From: Pseudonocardia sp. C8
GTDB taxonomy: Bacteria; Actinomycetota; Actinomycetes; Mycobacteriales; Pseudonocardiaceae
Reading direction: 5' to 3'
NCBI RefSeq assembly: GCF_014267175.1
Contig: NZ_JACMTR010000002.1
Coordinates: forward strand, 1,376,001 to 1,440,000
DNA: 64,000 bases
In this document: piece after piece, positions 18,982 to 27,347 of the stretch
Position numbering within the stretch: position 1 is the first letter of the stretch
Layout of the letters: every line of letters starts with the position of its first letter
Program-made: the position numbers and the translations under genes
The notes under the pieces: model-generated
Seen by the model: only the letters and a program-made list of their open reading frames with translations
Databases searched by the model: none
What the model was told of the DNA's origin: nothing

Positions 18982-20289
18982 ATGTCACCCGAACTGCCGG
19001 CCGCCGAGCCGGTGCGGCGCAGCGAGCTCCCCGGCGGTGTCCGGCTGATCACCGAGTCGGTGCCGGGCGTCCGCTCGGTGGCGATCGGCATCTGGATCGG
19101 CATCGGCTCGGTGGACGAGACGGCCCGGCAGGCCGGCGCCGCGCACTTCCTGGAACACCTGCTGTTCAAGGGCACCCGGCGGCGCAGCGCGGCCGGGATC
19201 GCCGAGGAGATGGACGCCGTCGGCGGTGAGCTCAACGCGTTCACCGCCAAGGAACACACCTGCTACTACGCGCACGTCCTCGACACCGATGTCGCGCTCG
19301 CGGTGGACCTGCTCGCCGACGTCGTCACCGACGCCGAGCTGGCCCGCGCCGACGTCGAGCTGGAACGCGGCGTCGTGCTCGAGGAGATCTCGATGCGCGA
19401 CGACGACCCGGAGGACCTGCTCGGCGACCTGTTCGACCAGACGCTGTTCGGCGACCACCCGCTGGGCCGCCCCGTGATCGGCTCCGAGGAGTCGATCCGG
19501 GCGATGAGCCGCGAGACCCTGCACGCGTTCTGGCGGGGCGAGTACACGACCCCGCGGATGGTCGTCGCCGCGGCCGGGAACCTCGACCACGACCGGGTGG
19601 CCGAGCTCGTCGCCGCCGCGCTCGGCCGGGCCGCGCGGGAGCACACCGGCGCCGCGCCCCGGCCGCCGCGCGTCGCCACCGGGACTCGCCCGGCCCGGTC
19701 CGGGGCGCTCGCCCTGCAGACCGACGAGTCCGAGCAGGCGCACGTGATGCTCGGCGTCCCCGCACCGGGCCGGCACGCCCCCGGGCGCCCGGTGCTGGCC
19801 GTGCTCAACGCTGCCCTCGGCGGCGGGCTGTCGTCGCGGCTGTTCCAGCAGGTCCGCGAGCAGCGCGGGCTGGCCTACCAGGTGTACTCGTCGACCGTGC
19901 GCTACGCCGACGCCGGCGCCCTGTCGGTGTACGCCGGCTGCGCACCGGAGCGGCTCGGCGAGGTCGTCGCCGTCGTGCGGGACGTGCTGGGCACCGTCGC
20001 GGCCGACGGGCTCACCGAGGCCGAGGTGGCCCGGGCGAAGGGCTCGCTGCGCGGGGGACTGGTGCTGGGCTGCGAGGACACCGCCTCCCGGATGAACCGG
20101 CTCGGCCGGGCCGAGCTGGACCACGGCCGGCAGCGGTCGGTGGCCGAGAGCCTGGCCCGGATCGACGCCGTCACCCCGGAGCAGGTGGGGGCGCTGGCCG
20201 AGGAACTGCTCGACCAGCCGCTGACCGCGGCCGTGGTGGGGCCGTTCGGCGATCCTTCCGATCTTCCTGGGCCGCTGCGCGGCCTGTGA
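18982..20289 (+). CDS. pepR: M16 family zinc metallopeptidase (PepR-like)
   Basis: 435 residues. The inverted zinc motif HFLEH is at 55-59 with the third ligand Glu about 75 residues later (VVLEEISM, 131-138), matching HxxEH-x74-76-E. The C-terminal half holds the R/Y segment (QVREQRGLAYQVYSS) seen in M16B peptidases. It corresponds to the processing-peptidase-like gene found after pnp in mycobacteria. The ATG at 18982 lies directly after the pnp hairpin without a visible ribosome binding site, so the exact start is uncertain. Confidence 0.9.
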   Translation: MSPELPAAEPVRRSELPGGVRLITESVPGVRSVAIGIWIGIGSVDETARQAGAAHFLEHLLFKGTRRRSAAGIAEEMDAVGGELNAFTAKEHTCYYAHVLDTDVALAVDLLADVVTDAELARADVELERGVVLEEISMRDDDPEDLLGDLFDQTLFGDHPLGRPVIGSEESIRAMSRETLHAFWRGEYTTPRMVVAAAGNLDHDRVAELVAAALGRAAREHTGAAPRPPRVATGTRPARSGALALQTDESEQAHVMLGVPAPGRHAPGRPVLAVLNAALGGGLSSRLFQQVREQRGLAYQVYSSTVRYADAGALSVYAGCAPERLGEVVAVVRDVLGTVAADGLTEAEVARAKGSLRGGLVLGCEDTASRMNRLGRAELDHGRQRSVAESLARIDAVTPEQVGALAEELLDQPLTAAVVGPFGDPSDLPGPLRGL

Positions 20290-20325
20290 GTGGTTAACAG
20301 GGCCCTGACCCTGATAACCACTCAC
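20286..20325. repeat. Dispersed hairpin element, copy 1
   Basis: GTGAGTGGTTA pairs with TAACCACTCAC; after an A/A mismatch, CAGGG pairs with CCCTG around a 6-nt loop. The pepR stop lies in the left arm and the DUF456 start begins 2 bases after the right arm. A second copy lies at 34022-34061. Confidence 0.9.
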
Positions 20326-20327
20326 GA

Positions 20328-20801
20328 GTGATTTCTGTCCTTGCCGGCGTGATGATCGCCGCCGGGCTGGCCGGCACGGTGCTCCCGGTCCTGCCCGGGC
20401 CGCTCCTCGTCGTCGCCGGGGTCGCGGTGTGGGCGGTGCCGCGCGCCGACGCCGTCGGCTGGTGGGTGCTGGGCATCGCCGTGCTGGTGACGGCCGCCGG
20501 GCAGGTCGCGAAGTACCTGCTTCCCGGCCGGCGGCTCAGGGCCGCCGGGGTGCCGAGCCGGACGTTGCTGGCCGGGCTGGTGCTCGGCGTGATCGGGTTC
20601 TTCGTCGTCCCGGTGGTCGGGTTGTTCCTCGGGTTCGTGCTCGGCGTGTGGCTGGCCGAGCTGGCCCGCCTCCCGGACTCCGCGACGGCCTGGCGGTCGG
20701 CCCGGGGCGCGCTCGCGGCCGTCGGCTGGAGCATCCTCATCGAGCTCGCGGCGGGACTGGTCGCGACCGCGGCGTGGATCGGGGGCCTGGTCCTCGGCTG
20801 A
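20328..20801 (+). CDS. DUF456 membrane protein
   Basis: 157 residues; GTG at 20328 chosen because the N-terminus then reads VISVLAGVMIAAGLAGTVLP, the usual DUF456 opening; an in-frame ATG at 20352 is possible. Three to four hydrophobic segments with Gly-rich spacing (LPVLPGPLLVVAGVAVWA; GLVLGVIGFFVVPVVG) are the family hallmark. Function is unknown. It lies between pepR and dapB, separated from pepR by a repeat hairpin that would overlap any ribosome binding site. Confidence 0.85.
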   Translation: MISVLAGVMIAAGLAGTVLPVLPGPLLVVAGVAVWAVPRADAVGWWVLGIAVLVTAAGQVAKYLLPGRRLRAAGVPSRTLLAGLVLGVIGFFVVPVVGLFLGFVLGVWLAELARLPDSATAWRSARGALAAVGWSILIELAAGLVATAAWIGGLVLG

Positions 20802-20843
20802 CCTACACTCGCCCGCGGTTGTCGTCGTGATCGGAGAGGGTGA

Positions 20844-21593
<750 letters not shown>

Positions 21594-21596
21594 GCC

Positions 21597-22127
21597 CTAC
21601 TCGACCAGCTGCAGGTGCAGGGTGCCGCTGACCCGGACCTCGCGGATCGTCCCCGCACCGGTGTCCAGGGTGCGGACGGCGCCGTCCGGCTCCCAGCCGG
21701 CGCGCGCGTAGAACCCGCGCGACGCCGTGTCGGCCTCCGGCACCCACGCCCGTCCGGCGTCCTCACCGGACGCCCGCAGCGCGGCCGCCGCGGCGGCGAG
21801 CAGCCGGCCGCCGTGCCCGCGCCGCCCCCAGCGGGGTTCCACCAGCAGCGTGGACACCTCGGCGATCGAGCGGCCGTCGGCCCCCGCGTACCGGGCAGCC
21901 GCGCAGAACCCGACGGTCTCGGAACCCTCGGCGGCGACGAGCAGGTGGAAGTCCTCGCCGGCGTGGACGGCGTCGCTCCAGTGGCTACGGGCCGCGTCCG
22001 AGGTCAGGCTCGCGAACGCGGCCTCGGGCAGCAGGCCGGCGTAGGCGGTGCGCCAGGTCCGGTCCTGGATCGCCATGATCGCGTCGACGTCGTCGTCGGT
22101 GGCGGGGCGGACGGTCGCGATGGCCAT
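21597..22127 (-). CDS. GNAT family N-acetyltransferase
   Basis: 176 residues, ATG start. A full GNAT fold is visible: VRPATDDDVDAIMAIQDRTWRTAYAGL (shown by landmark TWRTAYAG near residue 25), STLLVEPRWGRRGHGGRLL with the acetyl-CoA loop RRGHGG, and the closing GFYARAGWEPDG. The substrate is unknown. It is divergent from the dioxygenase-like lipoprotein gene (114 bp apart) and convergent with dapB. Confidence 0.88.
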   Translation of the reverse strand: MAIATVRPATDDDVDAIMAIQDRTWRTAYAGLLPEAAFASLTSDAARSHWSDAVHAGEDFHLLVAAEGSETVGFCAAARYAGADGRSIAEVSTLLVEPRWGRRGHGGRLLAAAAAALRASGEDAGRAWVPEADTASRGFYARAGWEPDGAVRTLDTGAGTIREVRVSGTLHLQLVE

Positions 22128-22241
22128 GCGCCATGCCTACCCTGCCGGCTCCGGCGCCGCGCACAGGGTCTTCCGCGCGGGCACTCACACTCGCCTCGCA
22201 GCGTTGTGCGGTCACCCGGACGCCGCACCGCAGGAGACCCG

Positions 22242-23069
22242 ATGACCGACGACCGCACCCCCGCCTACCAGGGCCGCCCGCTGCCCCGGCCCGGCGAGGA
22301 GGTGGTCGACCAGGGGCTCGGTTTCGATCTCGGTACCCTGCTCGGCCGTCGGCGGGTGCTGGCCGCCCTCGGCATCGGCGCGGTCACGGCCGGCCTCGCC
22401 GCGTGCGGGGGCCCGGGTGGCACGACGAGCGCCGGGGAGATCCCCGAGGAGACCGCGGGCCCGTTCCCGGGGGACGGCTCCAACGGCGCGAACGTCCTCA
22501 CCGAGTCCGGTGTGGTCCGCCGCGACATCCGGTCCGGCTTCGGGACGGGCGGCGCGACCGCCGAGGGCGTCCTGATGACGCTGGACCTGACGATCATCGA
22601 CACGGCCCGGGCGCCGATGGCCGGTGCTGCCGTCTACGTCTGGCACTGCGACCGCGAAGGCCGCTACTCGCTGTACTCGCCGGGCGTCGAGAACGAGAAC
22701 TACCTGCGCGGCGTCCAGGTCGCCGACCCGGCCGGAAAGGTCACGTTCGCCAGCATCGTCCCGGCCTGCTACCCGGGCCGCTGGCCGCACGTCCACTTCG
22801 AGGTCTACCCGAGCGCCGCCGGGATCACCGACGCGGCGAACGCGATCGCGACCTCGCAGGTCGCGTTCCCCCGGGACGTCTGCGAGACCGTGTACGCCAC
22901 TCCCGGCTACGAGCGGTCGGTCGCGGCCCTGTCGGAGCTGAGCCTGGAGTCCGACACCGTCTTCGGTGACGACGGCGGGGCGCTGCAGCTCGCGACCGTC
23001 ACCGGCGACGTCACCTCCGGGTACCGGGTCGCGCTGACGGCCGTGGTGGACACCGGCACGGCGCCGTGA
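22242..23069 (+). CDS. Secreted intradiol dioxygenase-like lipoprotein
   Basis: 275 residues; ATG with CAGGAG upstream. A signal region at 34-55 has an RRR pair, a hydrophobic stretch and the lipobox LAAC (Cys55); the twin Arg suggests Tat export. The mature part is an intradiol dioxygenase beta-sandwich: YVWHCDREGRYSLYS, then CYPGRWPHVHFEVY. Candidate Fe(III) ligands are Tyr142, Tyr177, His183 and His185. Cytoplasmic relatives open catechol or protocatechuate rings; the substrate of exported forms is not established. The domain lies at the C-terminus and no catabolic genes flank it. Confidence 0.85.
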   Translation: MTDDRTPAYQGRPLPRPGEEVVDQGLGFDLGTLLGRRRVLAALGIGAVTAGLAACGGPGGTTSAGEIPEETAGPFPGDGSNGANVLTESGVVRRDIRSGFGTGGATAEGVLMTLDLTIIDTARAPMAGAAVYVWHCDREGRYSLYSPGVENENYLRGVQVADPAGKVTFASIVPACYPGRWPHVHFEVYPSAAGITDAANAIATSQVAFPRDVCETVYATPGYERSVAALSELSLESDTVFGDDGGALQLATVTGDVTSGYRVALTAVVDTGTAP

Positions 23070-23161
23070 CCCCGGCCGGCGGGTCACCGCGCGGGAGATG
23101 AGCCGCCGCGGCCCGGCTCCCGCGGGCGTTCCTGTCAGGGGTGCGTGGCAGCATCCGCCCC

Positions 23162-24409
23162 GTGCGGACGATCTCGGCGGACGTGGCCCGGCGGACCTTC
23201 CTCGCGGCGCAGGGTTTCACCGACCCGCGGCCGTCGGGACCGGTGACCCGGCGGCATCTCGGGCGGGTGCTCGACCGGGTCAAGCTCCTGCAGCTCGACT
23301 CGGTGAACGTCGCAGTGCGGGCCCACTACATGCCGGTCTTCAGCCGGCTCGGGACCTACCCGGCGGAACTGCTCGACGACGCGGCCTGGTCGCCGAGCAG
23401 CCGCAAGCCACGACTGCTGGCCGAGACGTGGGCGCACGAGGCCAGCCTGGTCCCGGTCCGGGACTGGCTGCTGCTCGGGCACAAGACGCTGCCGCCCCGC
23501 TGGTGGAGGCACTACCGGCCGCTGCTCGAGAAGCACCCGTCGCTCGCGGAGGACATCCGCGACGTCGTCGCCGAGCACGGCCCGATCGGGGCCGGGGCGA
23601 TCGAGAAGGAGCTCGCCCCCGGGGGCCGGGCGGGTACGGTGCGGCCCCGCCCGCCGGGAGCGACCTGGTGGGAGCGTTCCGAGGTCAAGCGGGTCTGCGA
23701 GTACCTGTTCGCGGTCGGTGAGCTCGCCGTCGGTACCCGGCGGCACTTCGAACGCCGCTACGACCTCCCGGAGCGGGTGATCCCGCACGACGTCCTGCGG
23801 GCACCGGCTCCCGACCCGGCCGACGCGGCCCGGGTGCTGGTCGAGAAGGCGGCGTCGGCGCTCGGCATCGGCACCGCGACCGATCTGCGCGACTACTACC
23901 GGCTCGGCCTGGAGCGCACCCGGACGGCGATCGCCGAGCTCGTCGACGCCGGCCGCCTCGAACCGGTCACGGTGCGCGGCTGGGCGAAGCCGGCCTATCG
24001 CGACCCGGCCGCCGCGGCCCCGCGCCAGGTGACCGGGCGGGCGCTGCTGTGCCCGTTCGACCCGCTGGTCTGGGAGCGCGAGCGCACCGAGCGGATCTTC
24101 GGGTTCCGCTACCGCATCGAGATCTACGTGCCCGAACCGAAGCGCGAGTACGGCTACTACGTGTTCCCGTTCCTGCTGGACGGCGCCCTGGTCGCCCGGG
24201 TGGACCTCAAGGCCGACCGGGCCGCCGGGGTGCTACGGGTGCGGGGCGCGTTCGCCGAGCCCGACGCCCCGGCGCCGGAGCCGCGGATCGCCACCGAGCT
24301 CGCCGGCGAGCTGGCCACGATGGCCGGCTGGCTCGGGCTCGGTGGTGTCGAGGTGGGGGAGCGGGGCAACCTCGCCCCCGCGCTCGCCGCGGCCGTCCGA
24401 GCGGGGTGA
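23162..24409 (+). CDS. YcaQ/AlkX-like winged-helix DNA glycosylase (HTH_42 family)
   Basis: 415 residues from GTG 23162; an in-frame GTG at 23141 would add 7 residues. The protein is built of tandem winged helices. The catalytic QxD motif of YcaQ-type crosslink glycosylases is present as LLQLDSVN (Gln44, Asp46), followed by VRAHYMPVFSRLG; the C-terminal barrel has CPFDPLVWERERTERIFGF and the KREYGYYVFPFLLDG segment. Family members excise interstrand crosslinks and bulky alkylated bases. It is monocistronic and followed by a long gene-free stretch. Confidence 0.88.
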   Translation: MRTISADVARRTFLAAQGFTDPRPSGPVTRRHLGRVLDRVKLLQLDSVNVAVRAHYMPVFSRLGTYPAELLDDAAWSPSSRKPRLLAETWAHEASLVPVRDWLLLGHKTLPPRWWRHYRPLLEKHPSLAEDIRDVVAEHGPIGAGAIEKELAPGGRAGTVRPRPPGATWWERSEVKRVCEYLFAVGELAVGTRRHFERRYDLPERVIPHDVLRAPAPDPADAARVLVEKAASALGIGTATDLRDYYRLGLERTRTAIAELVDAGRLEPVTVRGWAKPAYRDPAAAAPRQVTGRALLCPFDPLVWERERTERIFGFRYRIEIYVPEPKREYGYYVFPFLLDGALVARVDLKADRAAGVLRVRGAFAEPDAPAPEPRIATELAGELATMAGWLGLGGVEVGERGNLAPALAAAVRAG

Positions 24410-24525
24410 CCGCTCTGCCCGGCCCGCTGGTGCGGCACGTCGGTGTGGCACGGCTCGGTGACACGGCTCGGCGCGTGCGGCACGGTTCGGTCTGCTCGAC
24501 GCCTTCGAGCTGCTCGAACCGCGGG

Positions 24526-24582
24526 GCGTGACACGGTTCGGTGGGCGTGACTCGGTTCGGTGGGCGTGACTCGGTTCAGTGG
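24526..24582 (+). repeat. 19-bp tandem repeat, three units
   Basis: Three head-to-tail units (24526-24544, 24545-24563, 24564-24582) of consensus GCGTGACTCGGTTCGGTGG differ from each other at one or two positions. Imperfect CACGG(C/T)TCGG copies precede them from 24450. The GGTTCGGTG core also occurs in the tandem repeat at 9048. Confidence 0.9.
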
Positions 24583-24687
24583 GCGCGGCAGCGTTCGACG
24601 CGGGCATTGCCGGCCGTGGCACCGCCGGGCGCGCTACCGCCTTGCGCGCTTTCGCCGGGCGCGGCACATCCGGCGCTCACGGAACCG

Positions 24688-24713
24688 GGTGACGCTCATG
24701 CGAGCCGGTGAGC
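24688..24713 (+). repeat. 26-bp direct repeat, left copy
   Basis: This matches 25275-25300 at 23 of 26 positions (core GGTGACGCTCA, then CCGGTG). The pair brackets the 61-bp array in direct orientation. Confidence 0.8.
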
Positions 24714-24832
24714 GTTGCCAGATCTGGTGAGCGCTCGAGGTGGTACTGGCCGCCGATGTCACCCACCCGTTGGGGCCGGGCAGCGCAGTCGCCGTCTTCG
24801 GCCCGCAGACGTTACCGGGCGCGCTGCAGGGC

Positions 24833-25165
24833 GGATACGTGCTGATCGACTCCGCGGCCAGGGAGACTCGCACGTTCCGGCCCTGGAGAGCGAGAATGCG
24901 CTGATCGACTCGTGCTCGGTCGGCGAGTTGCACGTTCTGGCCGTGGTGGGGGGCGAGAGCGCGTTGATCGACTCGCTCCGCCCCGGGCGAGGTGCACGTT
25001 GTGGCCGTGGCGAGGGCGACAACGCGTTGATCGACTGTCTCCGACCGACTGAGGTGCGCGTTCCCGCCGTCGCAGGGGCGAGAACGTGCGCGTCGATTGG
25101 CTCGTGCTGGGTGAGTTGCACGTTCGGGCCGTCGCGAAGACGAGAACGCGCTGATCGACGCCTCG
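24833..25165. repeat. Six-unit degenerate tandem array, about 61-bp period
   Basis: The octamer TGATCGAC occurs at 24843, 24902, 24965, 25028 and 25152; a degenerate fifth unit has TCGAT near 25093. Spacing is 59-63 bp. Each unit reads roughly GAGAACGCGTTGATCGACTC, a variable 10-14 bp, then GAGKTGCACGTTC and GGCCGT. The sixth unit lacks the second half. Within units GAACG/CGTTC and ACTCG/CGAGT can pair, so each could form a hairpin. Confidence 0.88.
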
Positions 25166-25274
25166 GGCCCGTTCGCACGGGGCGGGCCTGGCCGGGTGCG
25201 GCGAGGCGTTGCCGGCCGCGCCGACGCGTCACCTGGACGGTCCCGCTACGGGCCGGCCGGCGCGCACAGAACTT

Positions 25275-25300
25275 GGTGACGCTCACGCGATCCGGTGCGC
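25275..25300 (+). repeat. 26-bp direct repeat, right copy
   Basis: Partner of 24688-24713 (3 mismatches in 26). It lies just outside the last unit of the 61-bp array. Confidence 0.8.
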
Positions 25301-25487
25301 TGCCCGACCCGCGGGCGCGTGAGCGCGTGTTCCGGGGTGCGGTGGTGTGTCGATGCTCTCGGCGACCCTGGCCGTGGCATGCCGCAGCGACCCGTGCTTC
25401 TGGAGCACGCCCAGGGCGCCGAGCTGCGGGCCGGTGCCACGCACCGGGCCTGCAGCGCGCACCCGATCCCCGGAGCCGTCGGGTCGG

Positions 25488-26708
25488 TCAGGCGGCAGCC
25501 TCCGCCGCGCGGGTGACCAGTACATCGCCGCTGCCGGTGCGCCCGGACAGCCGCAGCGCGGCGTTCGCGGCCGGCGGGTCGTGCCGGACATCCAGCTCGC
25601 TGCGGGCCCGCCCGGACCCGGTGGACAGGTCCAGCTCGGCGGCGACCCCGGAATGCACGCCGACGCGGACGTTGCCCGACCCGGTGGTCAGCGTGACGTC
25701 GCCGCTGACCGCGTCGGCCAGCACGACGTCCCCGGAGCCGGTCCGGATCTCGAGATCCCCGGTGAGCTGGCCGAGCCGGATGTCGCCGCTGCCGGTGCGG
25801 ACCCGGGACGGCCCGCCCAGGGAGCCGATCTCGACCTCGCCGCTGCCGGTGCGCACCTGGGCCCGGCCGCCGCACGAACCCAGGTCGATCCCGCCGGATC
25901 CGGTGGTGAGGTCGGCGTCGCCGGTCACCTCGGCGACCCGGGCCGTCCCCGAACCGGTCCGGACCGCGACCCAGGACGCCCGCCCGGCCAGCTCGACGCC
26001 GGCGGCACCCGTGCGCACGGCGGCGCGTGACCCGGCGGGAGCCGACACGGTCACGACCAGCGGCACCCCGCTCAGCCCCGGCGCCTCCGGGCTGCGGACC
26101 ACGAGACGGCGGCCCGGCTCGGACCAGTCGATGGTCACGGTCGCGAGAGCATCGCCCGACGGGTCGCCGGAGCGCTCCCACGGGGCACCGACGATCGGGT
26201 CGAACCCGCGGCCGGACCAGCCCGCACCGGCGGGTGGTCCGCCGCTCATCGACGTCCCGATCCAGTCGAGGAGCCCGCCCAGCCCGCCGGACCACGGAGG
26301 GCCGCCGCGATCGGCGGCCACCTCGACGCGGACCTCGGCGGCGTCCTCGACGAGGTCGACGCGGACCCGGCCACCGGCGATCGTGATCTCGAGCTCGGCC
26401 GGGCCGGCGGAGGCCCACCGTCCGCTGCGGGTGCGGTCGTCGCCGAGGGCTCCGTCGTCGGCGGGATCGTCAGCCGCGCCGGTGTCGCCGCTCGGGCCGG
26501 TGTGGTCGCCCGCCGCGCCGGTGTCGCCGCTTGCGCCGGTGTGGTTGCTCGCCGCACCACCGGTGTCGCGACTCTCGCCACCCGGCGCCCCCGACTCCGC
26601 AGCTCGCGACTCCGCAGCTCCCGACCCCGCAGCACCGGTGCCGGCCGCCCCGGACCCTGCCGGACCACCCTCGACGGGCCCCGTGCTGTCGTCACGCTCG
26701 TCGTTCAT
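25488..26708 (-). CDS. DUF4097 adhesin-like beta-helix protein
   Basis: 406 residues. The first 80 are disordered Gly/Ala/Ser/Asp/Thr repeats. From about 190 on there is a solenoid in which a TGSG turn recurs about every 17-21 residues (RTGSG, TTGSG, RTGSG, RTGSG, RTGSG, TTGSG, STGSG), the hallmark of DUF4097/DUF4098 beta-helices. No signal peptide or anchor is seen. ATG 26708 overlaps the stop of the upstream HicB-like gene (ATGA), so the two are co-translated. The function is not established; a scaffold or sensor role is speculative. Confidence 0.88.
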   Translation of the reverse strand: MNDERDDSTGPVEGGPAGSGAAGTGAAGSGAAESRAAESGAPGGESRDTGGAASNHTGASGDTGAAGDHTGPSGDTGAADDPADDGALGDDRTRSGRWASAGPAELEITIAGGRVRVDLVEDAAEVRVEVAADRGGPPWSGGLGGLLDWIGTSMSGGPPAGAGWSGRGFDPIVGAPWERSGDPSGDALATVTIDWSEPGRRLVVRSPEAPGLSGVPLVVTVSAPAGSRAAVRTGAAGVELAGRASWVAVRTGSGTARVAEVTGDADLTTGSGGIDLGSCGGRAQVRTGSGEVEIGSLGGPSRVRTGSGDIRLGQLTGDLEIRTGSGDVVLADAVSGDVTLTTGSGNVRVGVHSGVAAELDLSTGSGRARSELDVRHDPPAANAALRLSGRTGSGDVLVTRAAEAAA

Positions 26709-27250
26709 CCCTGCACCCACCCTCGGAGATGGCGGCCGTCGCGCGGGTCGCGGCCACCGCGTCCCCGCCCCTCGGCCCCGGCCAGCGCCCCCTGCACCGC
26801 CTGGGACACCCAGGTGTTCAGCGAGACGCCTTGCGACTGCGCGGCCTTCTCGGCCTGCGCCTTGATCTGCTCGACGATCCGCAGCGTCACCCGGCTGATG
26901 TCACCGGCGTCGCCGCCGAACGGCGCACCACCCGGGCCGCCCTCCCCGGGCCGCGGCGGCGCGGCGGGAGCGGGTGGCGGTGTGTGCTCGGTCGGCTCGT
27001 CCGCGGGCGCGGCCCCGGAGACCGACACCCGCACCTCCCGGCCGTGCAGCCGGACCTCGACGGCCCGGTCGCCGAGCGCGGCCGTCGCCTCCGATGCCAG
27101 GTCGGACAGGGCATTCATGATCGCGAGGCGGGCCGCGGGCTCGATCGCGGAGCCGAGCAGCGCCGCCGTCCGGCGGGTCTGCTCGTCCCCGGCGGCCGCG
27201 GCGGCCGCGAGGTCGTCGCGGAGCTGCGCGACGTACGGGGTGAGATCCAT
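26705..27250 (-). CDS. HicB-like ribbon-helix-helix protein
   Basis: 181 residues, ATG start. The N-terminal part (1-75) is alpha-helical and ends in VEVRLHGREVRVSVSG; a Pro-rich linker follows. The C-terminal 40-residue segment ISRVTLRIVEQIKAQAEKAA then GVSLNTWVSQAVQGAL is a ribbon-helix-helix DNA-binding domain of the HicB/Arc type. No HicA toxin is adjacent, so this is probably a regulator for the DUF4097 partner rather than an antitoxin. Four TGACRYCA octamers lie immediately upstream and could be its operators. Confidence 0.8.
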   Translation of the reverse strand: MDLTPYVAQLRDDLAAAAAAGDEQTRRTAALLGSAIEPAARLAIMNALSDLASEATAALGDRAVEVRLHGREVRVSVSGAAPADEPTEHTPPPAPAAPPRPGEGGPGGAPFGGDAGDISRVTLRIVEQIKAQAEKAAQSQGVSLNTWVSQAVQGALAGAEGRGRGGRDPRDGRHLRGWVQG

Positions 27251-27302
27251 GACACCACTATGGCGTCAACAGTGACATCACGGCAAGGTGTCGGTGACGC
27301 CA
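27250..27302. promoter_or_regulatory. Cluster of four TGACRYCA octamers (putative RHH operator)
   Basis: TGACACCA at 27250-27257, its partner TGGCGTCA (inverse) at 27261-27268, TGACATCA at 27273-27280 and TGACGCCA at 27295-27302. The first two form a 19-bp near-palindrome touching the start codon of the HicB-like gene. Start-to-start distances are 11, 12 and 22 bp, close to helical repeats. The cluster ends 45 bp before thyX. Confidence 0.6.
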
Positions 27303-27347
27303 GACCGGCCCGGAGGGCAGGCGCGGGCGGTGGTTACGCTCGTCGGC

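Larger units (their letters stand above)
24410..25487. other. 1.08-kb gene-free, repeat-rich region
   Basis: No open frame here has family resemblance, a plausible start and consistent codon bias. The region contains a 19-bp triplet repeat, a pair of 26-bp direct repeats and between them a six-unit array of about 61 bp (separate entries). Both flanking genes end here: the YcaQ-like gene on + and the DUF4097 gene on -. Confidence 0.85.

Noticed and set aside
24833..25165. Possible CRISPR array
   Set aside because: Conserved parts are degenerate and split into two short blocks within each unit, the intervening bases are only 10-14 bp, and no cas genes are near.
24759..25286. 175-residue minus-strand open frame containing SINALSP repeats
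   Set aside because: The repeats come from the 61-bp DNA array. Unit spacing (59, 63, about 61) is not consistently a multiple of three, and there is no family match, so the frame looks accidental.
26705..27250. HicBA toxin-antitoxin module
   Set aside because: Only a HicB-like ribbon-helix-helix domain is present. No HicA-sized gene lies beside it; the partner is a DUF4097 protein.
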